A DNA stretch of 64,000 bases from Actinomadura terrae (GTDB taxonomy: Bacteria; Actinomycetota; Actinomycetes; Streptosporangiales; Streptosporangiaceae), in the NCBI RefSeq assembly GCF_022751215.1, contig NZ_JAICDG010000004.1:682001-746000 (forward strand). Direction: 5' to 3'. Numbering within the stretch: the stretch's first letter is position 1; each line of letters starts with the position of its first letter. The position numbers were made by a program, and so were the translations under genes. Under the pieces are notes generated by a model. It worked only from the letters and a program-made list of their open reading frames with translations. It was not told where the DNA came from and made no database searches. Positions 61,958 to 64,000 of this stretch are shown here, one piece after another.

Positions 61958-62121
61958 GTCCTCATCGCCCCCACGAGGGTTCGCAACACGACGCGGAGTA
62001 TCTCGTAGGCGTTGGCCGTCCGGGTCCTCATCGCCCCTGCGAGGGTTCGCAACCTGACCTCTACGGAGGGCCCGATCAACGCCGCGCCATAGTCCTCATC
62101 GTCCCGAAGAGGGTTCGTGAC
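61958..62121 (+). CRISPR. Three-repeat CRISPR-like mini-array without cas genes
   Basis: Three 30-bp repeats at 61958-61987, 62024-62053 and 62092-62121, with spacers of 36 and 38 bp. Repeats 1 and 2 start GTCCTCATCGCCCC and end CGAGGGTTCGCAAC, differing in 2 bases between these parts. Repeat 3 is degenerate (GTCCTCATCGTCCC ... GGGTTCGTGAC), as expected of the leader-distal end. Partly palindromic core CCCT-GCG-AGGG in repeat 2. Spacers are unrelated to each other. A weaker resemblance (ATCGCGCTCCACGAGCGGTC, 61902-61921) may be an older repeat. No cas genes in the window. The remaining bases 61768-62198 show nothing else. Confidence 0.7.
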
Positions 62122-62198
62122 GAGGTTCGTGAAGGCAGGCGCGCTGCGGGTTCGCGGTTCCTGGGCTTTCGCGAGGCTGGTGAGGGAGGGGAGGGGGG

Positions 62199-63086
62199 TC
62201 AGCCGACGGTTACTAGGGCTACGCCGGCTACGGCTATGGCCATGCCTAGGCGTTGGACGGTGCGGAGGCGCTCGCTGTAGGCGATTCGGGCCAGGAGGAC
62301 CGTGATCGCTGGGTAGAGGGACGTGAGGACGGCGGCGAGGCTGAGCATGCCGTCCTGGACGGCGATGAAGTAGAGGGCGTTCGCTCCGGCGTCGAGGGCG
62401 CCCGACAGGAGGGCTAGGGCGATCAAGGTTCGTCGTGTCGTGCGGGGGGCGCCGGGGTCTGCGGCGGCGGCGAAGAGTTTCAGGTACAGGAGGGCCGCGA
62501 AGACGATCACCACGTTGCCGACGCGGGCGGCGACCAGTGGCCACAGGCCTCCGCCGTCGCCGGCCTCCTTGAGGAGGATGAAGAAGATCCCGAAGCAGGC
62601 GCCGGACACCCCGGCCATCAGCGGGCCGGAGTCCAGGAGGCGCCGCCACCCGGACGCGGCGGGGGCGGTGTCGTCGGTGCCGCCGGCCTCCATGCTGACC
62701 AGGGCGATCGCGACCAGGCAGAGGAGGACTCCGAGGAGGACCGTCGCGTCCAGGCGCTCGCCCTGCATCGTGCCAACGGCGACCGGCAGGACGGCGGCGG
62801 CCAGCGCGGACACCGGGGCGACCACGCTCATCGGGCCCCGCGCCAGCGCCCGGTAGAAGGTGATCAGGCCCGTTCCGCCCGCGAGGCCCGCGCCGAAACC
62901 CCAGGTGAGTGGGCCCCATCCGGTGCCATCGCCGGTGAGCAGTGCGGCCACCAGGACGACGGCCAAGCCCATCGGGACGCACCAGGCCAGGGCCTTCAGC
63001 GCGGTCGAGCGGCGGGCCGCCGCGCCGCCGAGGAAGTCCGCTACGCCGTAGGCGAGGGCCGCGCTGAGCGCGAGGATCGTGACCAT
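62199..63086 (-). CDS. EamA/DMT-superfamily transporter
   Basis: A 295-residue protein with ten membrane helices in two five-helix halves (first helix ILALSAALAYGVADFLGG; second half GVSGACFGIFFILLKEAG; ending MAIAVAGVALVTVG). EamA proteins export metabolites or amino acids. The ATG at 63086 overlaps the stop of the B3/4 gene (TGATG), so the two are translationally coupled. Confidence 0.9.
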   Translation of the reverse strand: MVTILALSAALAYGVADFLGGAAARRSTALKALAWCVPMGLAVVLVAALLTGDGTGWGPLTWGFGAGLAGGTGLITFYRALARGPMSVVAPVSALAAAVLPVAVGTMQGERLDATVLLGVLLCLVAIALVSMEAGGTDDTAPAASGWRRLLDSGPLMAGVSGACFGIFFILLKEAGDGGGLWPLVAARVGNVVIVFAALLYLKLFAAAADPGAPRTTRRTLIALALLSGALDAGANALYFIAVQDGMLSLAAVLTSLYPAITVLLARIAYSERLRTVQRLGMAIAVAGVALVTVG

Positions 63087-63748
63087 CACCGCCCGCCGAC
63101 GAGGCGGCTCTGGATCTGGACGGCGGGCGAGATCGCGCGGAGGCGCGTCGAGAGCTCCTCGCCCGCCTCGGCAAGGCGGTCCAGGGAGTAGGGCTCCAGG
63201 CGTTCGAGGAGGAACAGTCCGTTCTTCGTGTTCTCGGTCAGGCGCGTCCGGACGCATTGGCGCCAGTTCCAGCGGCGGCACGTCACGCCCTCGTCGTCGC
63301 GCCAGACGACCTCGCCCGGTGTCGGGTGCTCGATGGCGGGTTCACCGCCCGCGATCACGTCGAACGGCTCGTCGCCGGTGGCCCTGACCAGGCGTGCGGG
63401 GCCCCGGTAGGCGTCGAGGTCCTCGCCGCCGATCGGCAGCGCGTACTCGACGCTGACCGCGTTGTAGGCGTCGACGACCCTGTTGATGGACGGCAGCGCG
63501 TCGGCGCGGCGGAGCAGAGCGTCCACCGAGGGACGGGTCCGCTGCGGTTTGGCGCCGAACGCCCGGTACGCCTCGCGCCACGCCTCCACATGCGGGTCGT
63601 CGGCCGCCTTCGCGGCGGCCCCGGCCAGCCAGCCCGCCGACTGCTCGTCGCTGGGGCCGTTCGCCAGGCCCTCGGCCGTCATGACCAGCACCGCGAAGTC
63701 GGGACGCAGCGCGCGCACGGCTTCATCGACGACGATCCGCTCCAGCAT
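63086..63748 (-). CDS. B3/B4 tRNA-binding-domain protein
   Basis: A 220-residue stand-alone version of the B3/4 editing domain of phenylalanyl-tRNA synthetase beta subunits: AWREAYRAFGAKPQRTRPSV, ALLRRADALPSINRVVDAYN and VSVEYALPIGGEDLDAYRG. Stand-alone relatives are thought to act in tRNA quality control (inference). Start ATG at 63748. Co-transcribed with the EamA gene. Confidence 0.9.
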   Translation of the reverse strand: MLERIVVDEAVRALRPDFAVLVMTAEGLANGPSDEQSAGWLAGAAAKAADDPHVEAWREAYRAFGAKPQRTRPSVDALLRRADALPSINRVVDAYNAVSVEYALPIGGEDLDAYRGPARLVRATGDEPFDVIAGGEPAIEHPTPGEVVWRDDEGVTCRRWNWRQCVRTRLTENTKNGLFLLERLEPYSLDRLAEAGEELSTRLRAISPAVQIQSRLVGGR

Positions 63749-63883
63749 TCCGGTCCCTCCGTTGTGGTCGCTTTAATGAACCCGCCGGTCATCTTACTGA
63801 CCTGCGGCTCGGTTTCGCCAATGGGTAAGGGGCGGCGCCTGGGTTGGGACTGGCTGTGGCACGCCGGAGGCGGGGGGCGTCGG

Positions 63884-64000
63884 TTATGGCGGCGCGGTGT
63901 GGGGCGCTGGGCGAGCGTGAACGAGAACCGTCGTCTCCGGGCCGGGGTAGACGCTCTCCGCATCGGTCATGCGGGCGAGGGTGCCGTCGTGGACGACGAC
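63884..64000 (-). CDS. C-terminal fragment of a gene running off the window
   Basis: An open frame on the minus strand enters from the right edge and stops at 63884-63886. The 38 visible residues (DGTLARMTDAESVYPGPETT, then VLVHARPAP...) have normal high-GC codon use. Too little remains to name the product. Confidence 0.4.
   Translation of the reverse strand, partial: VVVHDGTLARMTDAESVYPGPETTVLVHARPAPHTAPP

Overview
The window is high-GC DNA from a Gram-positive actinomycete. Gene content and order point to the Streptosporangiales/Thermomonosporaceae, most likely Actinomadura or a close relative (inference). The evidence is GTG/TTG starts, a bldG pair, XRE/DUF5753 plus DUF397 genes, an actinobacterial Tad pilus locus, a sesquiterpene-type synthase with its P450, and a left half that follows the marP-ephE-acs-ssd-tad-helicase block known from Mycobacterium tuberculosis (Rv3671c to Rv3649).

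Layout. 1-8.9 kb: MarP-like protease (cut by the window edge), DUF309 protein, epoxide-hydrolase-like enzyme, holin-like membrane protein, NhaA antiporter, acetyl-CoA synthetase, a degenerate Fic protein with an octapeptide-repeat N-terminus, and a pentapeptide-repeat protein. 9.8-16.7 kb: Tad/Flp pilus locus (ssd/tadZ, tadA, tadB, tadC, DUF4244 pilin, two TadE-like proteins), broken up by large repeat-rich gaps. 17.1-22.1 kb: accessory genes (secreted Ig/Fn3-like protein with a C-terminal membrane anchor, Rieske oxygenase, LapA-like protein, an unrecognised beta-rich protein). 23.2-30.5 kb: MrfA-type DEAH/DUF1998 helicase, bldG with an rsbW-like partner, H+-pyrophosphatase and a 38-residue membrane protein. 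30.7-36.6 kb: Tat-exported protein with a 5'-truncated tandem copy, SixA-like phosphatase, FUSC transporter, SerB. 37.1-39.7 kb: P450 plus terpene synthase behind a 32-bp palindrome. 39.9-40.5 kb: IS630 and zinc-ribbon remnants. 40.7-44.9 kb: MarR plus a heterodimeric ABC exporter in one overlapping operon. 45.1-45.9 kb: a degenerate 24-25-bp minisatellite of about 30 units. 46.6-58.8 kb: divergent TetR/oxidoreductase pair, frameshifted deazaflavin nitroreductase, pgl, XRE/DUF397/cyclase-like trio, ParB-like small protein plus GNAT, MFS transporter, GntR and XRE-TPR regulators, PH-domain protein. 59-64 kb: upp, two deaminase-associated proteins, tRNA deaminase, tRNA-Ser(CGA), a three-repeat CRISPR-like array without cas genes, a DMT transporter and a B3/4 protein.

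Functional themes are envelope stress and pH (MarP, NhaA, pyrophosphatase), surface pili, anti-sigma signalling, one small terpenoid pathway, drug-type efflux and translation fidelity. The striking non-coding feature is the number of short GC-rich tandem or dispersed repeat arrays, each with a different unit (13, 24, 28, 43 bp and others), in gaps and at gene ends, once inside a coding region. The best candidates for something undescribed are the mini CRISPR-like array, the 24-bp minisatellite, the repeats inside the Tad locus, and the palindrome-controlled P450/terpene synthase pair.
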